Positions 9,569 to 21,864 are shown, counted from the stretch's first letter. The stretch is DNA of 64,000 nt from Gammaproteobacteria bacterium (GCA_024234975.1 JACKNH010000004.1:186001-250000), one strand, 5' to 3'. Notes: generated from the sequence alone by a model not told the origin. Numbers and translations are program-made.

Positions 9569-11017
9569 TCAGCCCACGGCGCCTTCAAGGCTGACCGCGA
9601 GCAGTTTGTTGGCCTCGACGGCGAACTCCATGGGCAGTTCCTTGAACACGTCCTTGCAGAAGCCGTTGACGATCATGTTCACCGCGTCTTCCTGTGGAAT
9701 GCCGCGGCTGCGCAGGTAGAACAACTGGTCCTCGCTGATGCGTGAGGTGGACGCCTCATGTTCGACCTTGGCGCTCGGGTTGCGCACTTCGATATACGGA
9801 AAGGTATGCGCGCCGCAGCGGTCGCCAAGCAACAGCGAATCACACTGGGTGTAATTCCGGGCGCCCTCCGCGCCGGGCAGAATCCTGACCAGCCCGCGGT
9901 AGGCGTTCTGCGCCTGGCGTGCGGAGATGCCCTTGGAAACGATGGTGCTGCGGGTGTTGCGGCCGATGTGGACCATCTTGGTGCCGGTATCAGCCTGCTG
10001 ATAGTTGTTGGTCAGCGCCACCGAATAGAATTCACCCACCGAATTCTCCCCGCGCAGTATGCAGCTGGGATATTTCCAGGTGATGGCTGATCCGGTTTCA
10101 ACCTGGGTCCACGAGATCTTCGCATTCGCGCCGCGGCAGTCGCCGCGCTTGGTGACGAAGTTATAAATGCCACCACGGCCCTGTTCATCGCCCGGGTACC
10201 AGTTCTGCACCGTGGAGTACTTGATGTTGGCATCACGCAGCGCCACCAGCTCGACGACCGCGGCATGCAACTGGTTCTCGTCGCGCATCGGCGCCGTACA
10301 GCCTTCCAGGTAACTCACGGTGCTGCCTTCGTCGGCGACGATCAGCGTGCGTTCGAACTGCCCGGTGTTCATCGCGTTGATGCGGAAATAGGTCGACAGC
10401 TCCATCGGGCAGCGCGTGTTTTTCGGGATGTAGACGAACGATCCATCCGAGAACACCGCCGCATTCAACGCTGCAAAGTAGTTATCGCCGGCGGGAACCA
10501 CCGAGCCGAGGTATTTGCGCACCAGTTCGGGGTGTTCGCGTACGGCTTCGGAGAACGAACAGAAGATGACGCCGGCTTCAGCCAGCTTGCCTTTGAAGGT
10601 CGTCGCCACGGACACGCTGTCGAACACGGCGTCGACCGCCACACCGGCCAGCATCTTCTGCTCGTGCAGCGGGATGCCGAGTTTTTCATAGGTCTCCAGC
10701 AGTTTCGGGTCGACCTCGTCCAGCGACTTCGGGCCATCTTCCTTGCGCTTGGGCGCGGCGTAATAGCTGATGGATTGTAAATCGATCGGCGGGTAATGCA
10801 GGTGCGCCCAGTCCGGCTCGCTCATCCGCTGGAACTGCGCAAACGCCGCCAGGCGGGCGTCGAGCAGCCATTGCGGTTCGTTCTTCTTGGCCGAAATCAG
10901 CGCGATGATGTCTTCGTTCAGACCCGGCGGCGCGCGGTCCTGCTCGATATCGGTATAAAAGCCTGCCGCGTAGTCCTGTTTGACCAGGCGGGTGACGTCT
11001 TCATTTCGGGTGGACAT
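9569..11017 (-). CDS. sufB: SUF scaffold subunit SufB
   Basis: 482 residues. This is the main scaffold subunit of SufBC2D. Family motifs include KKNEPQWLLDARLAAF near the N-terminus, CSFSEAVREHPELV, the core stretch YLEGCTAPMRDENQLHAAVVE, and RNYTQCDSLLLGDRCGAHTFPY with the cluster-related cysteines. The C-terminus is EASTSRISEDQLFYLRSRGI. It is 17 bases from the upstream A-type carrier and 24 bases before sufC. Confidence 0.98.
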   Translation of the reverse strand: MSTRNEDVTRLVKQDYAAGFYTDIEQDRAPPGLNEDIIALISAKKNEPQWLLDARLAAFAQFQRMSEPDWAHLHYPPIDLQSISYYAAPKRKEDGPKSLDEVDPKLLETYEKLGIPLHEQKMLAGVAVDAVFDSVSVATTFKGKLAEAGVIFCSFSEAVREHPELVRKYLGSVVPAGDNYFAALNAAVFSDGSFVYIPKNTRCPMELSTYFRINAMNTGQFERTLIVADEGSTVSYLEGCTAPMRDENQLHAAVVELVALRDANIKYSTVQNWYPGDEQGRGGIYNFVTKRGDCRGANAKISWTQVETGSAITWKYPSCILRGENSVGEFYSVALTNNYQQADTGTKMVHIGRNTRSTIVSKGISARQAQNAYRGLVRILPGAEGARNYTQCDSLLLGDRCGAHTFPYIEVRNPSAKVEHEASTSRISEDQLFYLRSRGIPQEDAVNMIVNGFCKDVFKELPMEFAVEANKLLAVSLEGAVG

Positions 11018-11034
11018 GGTGCGTGGTCATCCCG

Positions 11035-11361
11035 TCAGAGGCTGAAGCTCTCGCCACACCCACACGTCTCCTTGACGTTCGGATTGACGAATTTCAGGCC
11101 GGCGTTCAGGCCTTCGCGGGTGAAATCGATTTCGGTGCCGTCGAGGTATTTCAGGCTCTGGTCGTCGACCACGATCCGGATGCCTTCCGATTCAAAGACA
11201 TGGTCGTGGCCACGCACTTCCGCGGCAGGTTCGACGACGTATTTGAACCCCGAGCACCCGGTGGGTTTGACGGCGACCCGCATCATGGGTCCGCTCGCCC
11301 CCTGGCGGGCAAGAATGCCCTGTACATGGCGGGCGGCGTTGGCGGTAAGTGTTACAGACAT
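11035..11361 (-). CDS. sufA: A-type Fe-S carrier (SufA/IscA/ErpA family)
   Basis: 108 residues from the ATG at 11361; a longer frame upstream would begin inside iscR and is not expected. The three family cysteines are present: Cys36 in KPTGCSGFKY, and Cys100 and Cys102 in KETCGCGESF. A-type carriers receive clusters from the scaffold and pass them to apoproteins. Its place between iscR and sufB suggests a SufA role. Sequence alone cannot exclude an IscA left over from an ancestral isc operon. Confidence 0.9.
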   Translation of the reverse strand: MSVTLTANAARHVQGILARQGASGPMMRVAVKPTGCSGFKYVVEPAAEVRGHDHVFESEGIRIVVDDQSLKYLDGTEIDFTREGLNAGLKFVNPNVKETCGCGESFSL

Positions 11362-11389
11362 AACTGTGAATCCTGGTTCGGGTGGCCGT

Positions 11390-11854
11390 TCAACCGGCAG
11401 CGGACGGCCGCATGTCCTTGATCGTCTGGGTCTTGGTCGCGGCATTGCGCAGCGCGTGACGGCGCGCCAGTTCACCCAGGGTGATATCACTCAAAAAGTC
11501 CCGGATGTTGGCGCTCAAGCCTTCCCACAAATCGTGGGTCAGGCAGGCCTGGTCGCCGCGACAATTCTGATTGCCACCGCAGCGGGTGGCATCCACTGAT
11601 TCGTCAACTGCGTCGATTACAGCGGCAATCGAAATCGCGTCGTCCGCCCGTGCCAGGCGATACCCGCCGCCCGGACCGCGCACGCTGTCGACCAGGCCGG
11701 CCTTGCGCAGACCGCCAAACAACTGCTCGAGGTAGGCGAGCGAAATGTCTTCACGTGCCGAGATGTCGCCCAGGCTGACCGGGTTGGTCGAGCCATGGAT
11801 CGTCAAATCCAGCATGGCAGTCACCGCGTAGCGGCCGCGCGTTGTTAATTTCAT
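11390..11854 (-). CDS. iscR: Rrf2-family Fe-S regulator IscR
   Basis: 154 residues from the ATG at 11854 (MKLTTRGRYAVTAMLDL). A winged helix covers residues 1-65 with the SVRGPGGGYRLAR wing. The cluster ligands are Cys92, Cys98, Cys104 and His107 (CGGNQNCRGDQACLTH), the same spacing and numbering as E. coli IscR. It is therefore IscR-like rather than a generic Rrf2 or cyanobacterial SufR. [2Fe-2S]-IscR represses its own operon; apo-IscR has other targets. An upstream start at 11959 is rejected because it would precede the promoter at 11910-11938. Confidence 0.95.
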   Translation of the reverse strand: MKLTTRGRYAVTAMLDLTIHGSTNPVSLGDISAREDISLAYLEQLFGGLRKAGLVDSVRGPGGGYRLARADDAISIAAVIDAVDESVDATRCGGNQNCRGDQACLTHDLWEGLSANIRDFLSDITLGELARRHALRNAATKTQTIKDMRPSAAG

Positions 11855-11886
11855 ATAAAAATCAGTCCGTTGCGAATCGCCCGGGA

Positions 11887-11911
11887 TTACCAGACTAAAT
11901 TGCTCGGGAAT
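11887..11911 (-). promoter_or_regulatory. Putative IscR type 1 operator
   Basis: On the minus strand, positions 11908 to 11887 read CCCGAGC, AATTT, AGTC, TGGTAA. Against the E. coli type 1 consensus (SYYGACTRWWWYAGTCRRSTAT, from memory) 18 of 22 positions agree, including the central A-rich core and the AGTC half. It starts in the last bases of the -10 and covers the likely start site, which is where IscR autorepresses in E. coli. Binding is inferred. Confidence 0.7.
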
Positions 11912-11938
11912 TATGGGGAGATGGCGGAATGCAGTCAA
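11910..11938 (-). promoter_or_regulatory. Sigma-70 promoter of the iscR-suf operon
   Basis: TTGACT (11938-11933), a spacer of exactly 17 bases, then CATAAT (11915-11910) on the minus strand. Each hexamer is one base from consensus. The likely start site is about 45-50 bases upstream of the iscR ATG. It overlaps the IscR-like operator. Confidence 0.8.
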
Positions 11939-11993
11939 GCCGCGCGGCATTGGACCCACGGGCGGTAAGTGTGCGAGAGCTGCCGCCGGCCGC

Positions 11994-14900
11994 TCAGGCG
12001 GCGGAGTGGTTGGTGTGCAGTTCGGCGTTCTTCGCCAGCAGCTCAGCCAGGGCGACCGCGCCTACCGGCTTACTGAAGTAGTAACCCTGCATCTGGTCGC
12101 AATCCTTGGCGCGAAGGAATTCAACCTGCTCGAGGGTTTCCACACCTTCGGCCACGACGACCATGGACATGGTCTTGCCCATGGCGATGATGGCTTCGGT
12201 GATCGCACGGTCTTCAGTCACTGCAGGCACTTCGCGGATGAATGAGCGGTCGATCTTCAGCGTATCGATAGGGAAGTTCTTCAACTGGCCCAGCGAGGAA
12301 TAGCCGGTGCCGAAGTCGTCGATGGCGAGCTTGACGCCCTTGGCCTTGATGGCGTTGAGCTGTTCCAGCGCCCGCTCCGGATTCTGGATAACCATGCCTT
12401 CGGTGATTTCCAGTTCCAGCAGTTCGGGCTGGATACCGGTCGCGGCAATGATGGCGGAAATGTCGGTAAGAAAACTCTTGTCGTTGAACTGGCGTGCGGA
12501 CAGGTTGACCGCCATGCAGATCGGCGGCAGCCCCTGCCGTTGCCAGGCAACGTTCTGCATACAGGCTTCGCGCAGCACCCATTTGCCGATTTCCACGATC
12601 TCACCGATCTCCTCGGCGATCGGGATGAAGCGCACGGGGGAAACGACGCCCAGCTCGGCGTTGTCCCAGCGGATCAGCGCCTCCACGCCCATGATGCGAT
12701 TGGTCGCAATCTCCACCTTGGGCTGATACGACAGCGTGAATTCGTTTTGCGCCAGTGCGCACCGCAGGTTCGATTCGATGCGCAGCCGTTCGATCGACTG
12801 GCTGCGGATACCTGGTGCATAGAACTGGACATTGTTCTTGCCTTCTTCCTTGGCAAGATACATCGCGATGTCAGCGTTCTTGGTCAACGCCTGCTCATCG
12901 GCGGCATCCTGCGGATACAGACAGACCCCGATGCTGGCGGTGATCCGGAATTCGTGACTGTTGATGGTCATCGGCTCGGTCGCCGCCATCAACAGCTTGC
13001 GGGCCACGGTGTTGGCGCTGTCGCGGTCGCCGGTTTCCGGCAGTATCACCACGAATTCGTCGCCGCCCAGACGGGCGATTACATCACCTCCGCGCAGCAC
13101 CTCGCGGAACCGGCGGGCCATTTCCTGCAACAGCGCATCACCGGCATCGTGGCCAAGTGAGTCGTTGATCAGCTTGAAGCGATCCAGATCGATGAACAGC
13201 ACGGCGAAGCGACGATCGTAGCGTTTCGCAGTCTCGATGGTCTGGCCGAGGATCTGGTTGAACATGGCCCGATTCGGCAGACCCGTGAGCCCATCGTGCG
13301 TAGCGAGGTAGTGGATGCGTTCGGCCGATTGCATGCGGTCGGTGATATCGCGGCCGACACCCCGGTAACCGATGAAATGGCCTTGATGATCATGCATCGG
13401 TTCACCCGAAACGCTGATGTAGGCCCGTTGGCCATCCGCGCAGCGCCGGAATAAAACGATATCGCGGAAGGGCCGGCGTGATCGCAACGCGGTGCGGAAT
13501 GACTCCCAATCGGTGGTGGGATCGATTTCCAGGCCATCGGTGGCATCCCAACCCGCGCGGCCCAGCCGGTTGCGGATGAACTGGTCCCAACCCTGGCCGT
13601 GCTGCGGGCACTCGATGCGGGAGAACCGCAGTTGCTCATCCAGTTCCCAATACCAGTCCGATGACATCTCGGTCAGGCTGCGGAAGCGTTCCTCGCTGTC
13701 GCGCAAGGCGCGCTCGGCGCGTGCCCGTTCGGCATCGCGCTCGAAATTATCCAGTTCGTAGGCGAGGTTCGCGACCATGCGCTGCAGCAGGTTGATGATT
13801 TCCTTGTCGAACGAATGCACCTCGCGGTGGCATAACACCAGCGCACCGACGCATCTTTCGTCGCGCACCAGTGGCACCGCGGCGCCGGAACCGATGCCAA
13901 TCGTCGCTGCCGCCTTGTGCCACGGCTCAAGCCGCGGGTCGTCGCGGAACTCGTTGCTGATGATGCTCTGTTCGAGTTGATAGGCGATTTCGCCCAGTCC
14001 CCAACCATGCAGCGCCGCGGTATCCCCATGCAGCGATCGTGGATTCGAGTGCGATAATCCGTGGTGGAGTGCGGCGACGTACAGCTTGCCGGAAGCATCC
14101 GTCAGCAGCAGCGTCGCAACCAGGAAGCCGCCGGCTTCACAGGCGGCGTTGCAGATGCCGTCATAGAGTTCATGCGGGGATTCGGCGCGCAGCAGAATTT
14201 CGTTGGTGGCGCTCAGTGCGGCGAACATGTGGCTGACGCGTGAGGCCGCTGCGGCCACCTGCTTGCGGGCGGTGATGTCTTCCGCCACGGAGATGTCGTA
14301 TTCGGGTTCGCCGCGGGCGTTGCGCTTGACTGCGATCGACAGGCTGACCCAGACCGTGGTGCCATCCTTGCGCAGGTAACGCTTCTCGCACTTGATGTGG
14401 TCCAGCTTGCCAGCCACGAGTTTCGCATGGGGCTCGGCGGTGACGTGAATGTCGTCGGGGTGCGTGATCTGGGAGACGTTCTTCTGCAGCAATTCTTCAG
14501 CGCTGTAGCCGAGAATTTCGCACATACCGCGATTGACGTGCAGATAGCGGCCATCCAACCCGACATGGGCGATACCGACGGCGGCCAGGCGCACCGTATT
14601 CTGGTAGAGCTCACGGCTATCGCGCAGATCGACTTCCGATTGACGTTGATGCGAGAAATGACTGATCTGGTCGGCGACAAACTGTAACGTTGTAAGAAGT
14701 TCGGCATCCGGTTGGGGAATGACCGGTGCGAAGAATTCAAGTACGCCGAGATTGTGCGCAAAGCCGGGCAGAGGAATCGCCAGCGCGCTATGAATGCCGG
14801 CGGTTGCGACCTGTAAGTCACGACCTGGCATGTCGTCAGGCCCTATGTCAGCCACCCAGACCGGTTCGAGATCGGCCCAGGTCCGCACGACCAGGCTGGT

Positions 14901-15638
14901 CGCCTCCGGCGTGGTCTGCCGCCAGGCGTTGTCGCTGCCATTGAGCGCCAGGGTGGCACTTTCGTCAGCGCCGTATACGATGGCGCATGTCAGTCGATCG
15001 GCCTGCGCTGAATAATGCCAGTACGTTGCCGCCGACCACTCCATTGCCGTGCATACCAGCTTCAGCACAGAAGCCGCGGCTTCTTCGATACCTTGCGCGG
15101 TTGAAAGTACATCGATGCAACCGTGCTCGATGGTCAGCCGCTGGCGGGTGCGGATGTGTTCAGTGACGTCGGTAGCGACGCCGCGATAGCCATCGAAGCG
15201 GCCTTGCGCATCGAACACCGGTTGACCGCTGACGTTGAAGTAGCGCCGGCCAATGGTCGGGTCCTGCCACTGGAATGTCAGGTCACGGAAAGATTGATGG
15301 GATTGCACGATTGCGCGATAGCGCGCAGCGTCAACGTCGGCGAGGAAATGGCCGGGCAGTTCCCAGGGCGCACGACCGAGCACCAGCGCTTGCGCTGGTG
15401 GATCGATGGCCTCGTTGAGCATCTGGAGCAGCGTGATTCGGTGAAAGCGATCCTGTTCCCAATAGGCATCCGCCGCCATCAGCAGCAGATCCCGTTGAGA
15501 GGCGGGGAGCTTCGAATCCTTACCCTTGACTTCCGTGTCGGAGAGGCAGCGATCTTGCGCGACAACTTCGAACGTCAAGCGGCCTCCCCGGTTGATGGTA
15601 TTCAGTTGTGCGCATCGTTTCGCAGTTGTGGATACCAC
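11994..15638 (-). CDS. Multi-sensor GGDEF-EAL cyclic-di-GMP protein (PAS/GAF)
   Basis: 1214 residues, soluble, with no clear membrane helix. Reading from the N-terminus there is a PAS-like domain at about 50-165, GAF at about 175-330, PAS at about 340-460, GAF at about 475-630 and PAS at about 640-770. A GGDEF domain lies at about 780-945 and an EAL domain at about 960-1200. The cyclase site is intact (FIDLDRFKLINDSLGHDAG, RLGGDEFVVIL) with an RxxD inhibitory site (RGGD) five residues before it. The EAL domain has GVEALIRW and DDFGTGYSSL. It should be able both to make and to break c-di-GMP. The ligands of the five sensor domains are unknown. It sits between cysE and iscR on the same strand. 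Confidence 0.93.
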   Translation of the reverse strand: MVSTTAKRCAQLNTINRGGRLTFEVVAQDRCLSDTEVKGKDSKLPASQRDLLLMAADAYWEQDRFHRITLLQMLNEAIDPPAQALVLGRAPWELPGHFLADVDAARYRAIVQSHQSFRDLTFQWQDPTIGRRYFNVSGQPVFDAQGRFDGYRGVATDVTEHIRTRQRLTIEHGCIDVLSTAQGIEEAAASVLKLVCTAMEWSAATYWHYSAQADRLTCAIVYGADESATLALNGSDNAWRQTTPEATSLVVRTWADLEPVWVADIGPDDMPGRDLQVATAGIHSALAIPLPGFAHNLGVLEFFAPVIPQPDAELLTTLQFVADQISHFSHQRQSEVDLRDSRELYQNTVRLAAVGIAHVGLDGRYLHVNRGMCEILGYSAEELLQKNVSQITHPDDIHVTAEPHAKLVAGKLDHIKCEKRYLRKDGTTVWVSLSIAVKRNARGEPEYDISVAEDITARKQVAAAASRVSHMFAALSATNEILLRAESPHELYDGICNAACEAGGFLVATLLLTDASGKLYVAALHHGLSHSNPRSLHGDTAALHGWGLGEIAYQLEQSIISNEFRDDPRLEPWHKAAATIGIGSGAAVPLVRDERCVGALVLCHREVHSFDKEIINLLQRMVANLAYELDNFERDAERARAERALRDSEERFRSLTEMSSDWYWELDEQLRFSRIECPQHGQGWDQFIRNRLGRAGWDATDGLEIDPTTDWESFRTALRSRRPFRDIVLFRRCADGQRAYISVSGEPMHDHQGHFIGYRGVGRDITDRMQSAERIHYLATHDGLTGLPNRAMFNQILGQTIETAKRYDRRFAVLFIDLDRFKLINDSLGHDAGDALLQEMARRFREVLRGGDVIARLGGDEFVVILPETGDRDSANTVARKLLMAATEPMTINSHEFRITASIGVCLYPQDAADEQALTKNADIAMYLAKEEGKNNVQFYAPGIRSQSIERLRIESNLRCALAQNEFTLSYQPKVEIATNRIMGVEALIRWDNAELGVVSPVRFIPIAEEIGEIVEIGKWVLREACMQNVAWQRQGLPPICMAVNLSARQFNDKSFLTDISAIIAATGIQPELLELEITEGMVIQNPERALEQLNAIKAKGVKLAIDDFGTGYSSLGQLKNFPIDTLKIDRSFIREVPAVTEDRAITEAIIAMGKTMSMVVVAEGVETLEQVEFLRAKDCDQMQGYYFSKPVGAVALAELLAKNAELHTNHSAA

Positions 15639-15653
15639 GCCCGATGCGCCCTT

Positions 15654-15702
15654 ACGGTAAAAATTACATTCCGTGACCGCGGTTTATCGCGGATTTTACC
15701 GT
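15654..15702. repeat. Nested inverted repeats upstream of the GGDEF-EAL gene
   Basis: Outer arms ACGGTAAAA (15654-15662) and TTTTACCGT (15694-15702) are perfectly complementary. Inside them CCGCG (15677-15681) and CGCGG (15688-15692) form a second stem. The element fills the 141-base gap between the cysE stop and the GGDEF-EAL start. It may terminate cysE mRNA or be a binding site for a regulator of the downstream gene. Confidence 0.45.
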
Positions 15703-15779
15703 CGGGGATATATCGACCTTGAAGGCGGTTTCTTAAAACGCAGGAATGTCCCGGGCGGGTGGCGGCGGGGAGGGCGAAT

Positions 15780-16547
15780 TCAGGGATTTTTGTCAGGTGG
15801 CGCAGGCGGCTGCCCGGTGGCATCGTCCAGGTCCGGCGGTATGAGACGTTCGCCGTTGCAGTCCACGCCTTGTTCGCGCAGCACGGCGACAATCCGTTCT
15901 ATGCGCTGTTCCACACTCTGGGTCTGGTCGAGCAGGGCGTCGACGGCATTGGCCAGCGGATCCGGCATGTCGCCAGAAGTGCCGTACGGTGCAAAAGCAG
16001 TGCCCTTGGAATCTTCCGAGTCCTGTTGTTCGTCATTACTGCCGACAACGCGGCCCGGAATGCCCACCACGGTGGCACCTTCCGGCACGTCCTTGACCAC
16101 CACGGCATTGGATCCGACGCGGGCGCCCGCACCGAGCACAATGGGACCCAGCACTTTGGCGCCAGCGCCCACAACGACACCGTCATGCAGCGTCGGGTGG
16201 CGTTTGCCCTTCTTCCAGGATGTGCCGCCCAGCGTCACCCCGTGGTACAGCGTGCAATCATCCCCCACCTCGGCAGTCTCGCCAATCACCACGCCCATGC
16301 CGTGGTCGATGAAGAAACGCCGGCCCAGTGTGGCGCCGGGATGGATCTCGATGCCGGTCAGGAAACGGCCGATATGGGCCAGCATCCTGGCGGCCCACTT
16401 GAAGCCGGCGCGCCACAGCTGGTGGCTGAGCCGGTGAATCAGGATCGCATGAACGCCGGGGTACGTCGTCAGGATTTCGAACGCATTGCGCGCGGCCGGA
16501 TCCCGGTCGTAAACGGAATTGATGTCTTCGCGCAGGCGTTCAAACAT
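15780..16547 (-). CDS. cysE: Serine O-acetyltransferase
   Basis: 255-residue hexapeptide-repeat acyltransferase making O-acetylserine, the first step of cysteine synthesis. The N-terminal helical part (MFERLREDINSVYDRDPAARNAFEIL) precedes the left-handed beta-helix. The family signature is HGMGVVIGETAEVGDDCTLY plus HGVTLGGTSWKKGKRHPTL. A polar C-terminal tail follows the PGRVV end of the helix. It is slightly shorter than E. coli CysE at the N-terminus. In many gammaproteobacteria cysE neighbours iscR, a logical link because cysteine feeds the desulfurase; here one large gene separates them. The valS stop is four bases upstream. Confidence 0.94.
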   Translation of the reverse strand: MFERLREDINSVYDRDPAARNAFEILTTYPGVHAILIHRLSHQLWRAGFKWAARMLAHIGRFLTGIEIHPGATLGRRFFIDHGMGVVIGETAEVGDDCTLYHGVTLGGTSWKKGKRHPTLHDGVVVGAGAKVLGPIVLGAGARVGSNAVVVKDVPEGATVVGIPGRVVGSNDEQQDSEDSKGTAFAPYGTSGDMPDPLANAVDALLDQTQSVEQRIERIVAVLREQGVDCNGERLIPPDLDDATGQPPAPPDKNP

Positions 16548-16551
16548 GGCG

Positions 16552-19653
<3,102 letters not shown>

Positions 19654-19714
19654 TGCTGTGTCATCGTTGAACCGTGGGCACGCCCGACGGTGTCATGAAA
19701 TCAGTCGCCCGTGG

Positions 19715-20158
19715 TCAGTTTCGGTCTGACGCATTGACCCGCTGGGTACCCGGATTGATGCCGGCCTGTTGCCAATCGCGAAAGCGCTGGCGGGCTGCGT
19801 TGCGGCTGACGGCATCATAGCCGGCACTCTCGACGACGCGGTCATAGCCCTGGCAATCAGCCAGTGGAAGATTGCCGAGGTTAACCAGTACGTCCGCCGG
19901 TGCGAATCGCGACCCGTGACCGATCAAAATCGGCACGTCCGCGTTGCCATCGGCGCCCGCCAACACCGAGTGCGGGACGAAGCTGACGTCCTGGAAAGTC
20001 CACAACAGACTGTCCAGCTCGCCGGCCCGTTCCGCGTCTTCGACGTACAGCAAGACCCGCAGTCCACGCTGCCATATTTTGTTGATCAGCCGGCAGATTA
20101 CAACATCGTGCGCACGCTTGTCGGCGTCTTCGACAACGTAGAAATCTACTTGCGGCAT
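19715..20158 (-). CDS. holC: DNA polymerase III chi subunit
   Basis: 147 residues, typical of HolC. The start VDFYVVEDADKRAHDVVICRLINKIW fits the family, as does the DSLLWTFQDVSFVPHSVL segment. Chi pairs with psi (HolD) in the clamp loader and binds the SSB C-terminus. The order pepA-holC-valS is conserved in proteobacteria, which firms the call. It starts 16 bases after the pepA stop. Confidence 0.93.
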   Translation of the reverse strand: MPQVDFYVVEDADKRAHDVVICRLINKIWQRGLRVLLYVEDAERAGELDSLLWTFQDVSFVPHSVLAGADGNADVPILIGHGSRFAPADVLVNLGNLPLADCQGYDRVVESAGYDAVSRNAARQRFRDWQQAGINPGTQRVNASDRN

Positions 20159-20174
20159 CGATGCTCAACCGGGC

Positions 20175-21665
20175 TCAAACCGCCGCCCGCTGCCTGAGAT
20201 ATTCCAGCAGCAGTGGCACCGGACGACCTGTCGCGCCTTTATCCTTGCCGCTGATCCAGGCCGATCCGGCGATGTCCAGATGGGCCCAGCGCAGGTCGGT
20301 GGTGAAGCGGGCGAGGAAGCAGGCCGCGGTAATGGCACCGCCATGGCGGCTGCCCACGTTCGCCATATCAGCGAAGTTGCTGTCCAACTCCTTCTGGTAG
20401 TCGTCCCACAGCGGCAGCCGCCAGGCACGATCGAAGGTGGCGTTGCCGGCGGCGAGCAGTGCGTTGGCCAGCGCATCGTCGGCACACATCAGGCCGCTGG
20501 CATGATGTCCCAGGGCAACGACGCAGGCGCCGGTCAGGGTGGCGATGTCAATCACCACGTCAGGGTTGAATTCGCGGCAGTAGGTCAGCGCATCGCAGAG
20601 GATCAGCCGGCCCTCGGCATCGGTATTGAGAATCTCCACGGTTTTGCCGGACATCGTCTGCACGACATCGCCGGGCTTGGTGGCGTTGCCATCCGGCAGG
20701 TTCTCGGTGGCCGGCACAACGCCGACAACATTGATGGGCAACGCCAATTCAACCAAAGCCTGCATCACGCCAAATACACTGGCCGCACCACACATATCGA
20801 ACTTCATTTCATCCATGGCCGCGGCCGGCTTGATCGATATTCCGCCGGAATCGAACGTGACGCCTTTACCGACCAGCGCAATCGGCGCCTGCTTGGCATC
20901 GGCACCGTGATATTGCATGACGATGAGTTTTGGCGGCTGACGGCTGCCACGGGCGACGCTGAGCAGCGCGCCCATGCCAAGTTTTTCCATCTGTGCCTGG
21001 TCCAGTACCTTCACCTTGAGGCTGTTGTGTTGTTTGCCCATTTCCAGGGCGCACTCGGCAAGGTAGGTGGGTGTACAGTGATTGGCGGGCCGGTTGCCGA
21101 GGTCACGTGCGAAACGTATGCCCCCGGCGATGGCCTTGCCAACCTTGATCGCGTCGCGCACGGCGTCGACGGCGGTCTTGTCGGCATTGATCGTCACCCG
21201 ACGGATGACGGAGGCATTGCTTCCGCGACCGGCCTTGAACTCGCCGAAGCGGTAGCTCCCGCGGTCAAAGCCGATGACTTGCAGCTCGATATTTTCAGCC
21301 AGGTCGGCCCCGGCAATTTCAACCTCGGCCAGCGCGCTGACCACGTTGGTGGACGCCGAAGCGTTGATCGTGCGGGCGGCGGCAGCGATTGCACGCTGGA
21401 AATCAGGCGCCGCGACTTCGGTATGCCCGCCAAGGCCGACCAGCAGAATGCGTTCCGCGGCAATTCCCGGAGGACTTTGCAGCACCAGTGTCTGTCCGAC
21501 GTTGCCCTTGATGTCGCCGTTGTGCAGCACCCGTTTGATCAGGCCGCGCGTCTTGCGGTCAATCCTGGCGGCCGCCGCGGACAACCGGCGGTTGGTGAAT
21601 ACCCCGACCGCAAGGCAGTGAGTCTTGCTGGTTGTGAGGTCATCTGACTTGGCGACGAATTCCAT
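20175..21665 (-). CDS. pepA: Leucyl aminopeptidase PepA
   Basis: 496-residue M17 metallopeptidase. The active-site signature NTDAEGRLILCDALTY is present, and the metal/substrate region reads VGKGVTFDSGGISIKPAAAMDEMKFDMCGAASV. It removes N-terminal residues, preferring leucine; in E. coli PepA also binds DNA. It heads the pepA-holC-valS run. A run of T/A lies just upstream of the ATG. It is divergent from lptG. Confidence 0.97.
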   Translation of the reverse strand: MEFVAKSDDLTTSKTHCLAVGVFTNRRLSAAAARIDRKTRGLIKRVLHNGDIKGNVGQTLVLQSPPGIAAERILLVGLGGHTEVAAPDFQRAIAAAARTINASASTNVVSALAEVEIAGADLAENIELQVIGFDRGSYRFGEFKAGRGSNASVIRRVTINADKTAVDAVRDAIKVGKAIAGGIRFARDLGNRPANHCTPTYLAECALEMGKQHNSLKVKVLDQAQMEKLGMGALLSVARGSRQPPKLIVMQYHGADAKQAPIALVGKGVTFDSGGISIKPAAAMDEMKFDMCGAASVFGVMQALVELALPINVVGVVPATENLPDGNATKPGDVVQTMSGKTVEILNTDAEGRLILCDALTYCREFNPDVVIDIATLTGACVVALGHHASGLMCADDALANALLAAGNATFDRAWRLPLWDDYQKELDSNFADMANVGSRHGGAITAACFLARFTTDLRWAHLDIAGSAWISGKDKGATGRPVPLLLEYLRQRAAV

Positions 21666-21851
21666 GACGTTCCTTTTTTTTTGCGTGGATGAGGCGGTAT
21701 GGCGGGCGCCAGTTTATTACATGCAGTCTGAAATTTCGTAACGCGCTTTTCTCGGTGGCCGGGCGACCAAACCGCTTGACCGGATTGCGTCCGCCAGTGG
21801 TGCATGGGCGGGGCGCCGGAGCGTGCCGCTGCGGTGGCACCGGGTGCGGTT

Positions 21852-21857
21852 TACAAT
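21852..21857 (+). promoter_or_regulatory. Candidate -10 element placing the lptG start site at the ATG
   Basis: TACAAT ends seven bases before the ATG at 21865, so transcription from it would begin at or next to the start codon. No strong -35 is seen. TTGACC at 21776-21781 lies too far upstream to pair with it. Confidence 0.35.
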
Positions 21858-21864
21858 GGGCGGA

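Noticed and set aside
11362..11490. A 43-residue N-terminal extension of the A-type carrier
   Set aside because: It overlaps the iscR coding end and is arginine/proline-rich, unlike the family.
11855..11959. A 35-residue N-terminal extension of iscR
   Set aside because: The extra codons lie across the promoter and operator; IscR proteins start at MKLTTRGRYA.
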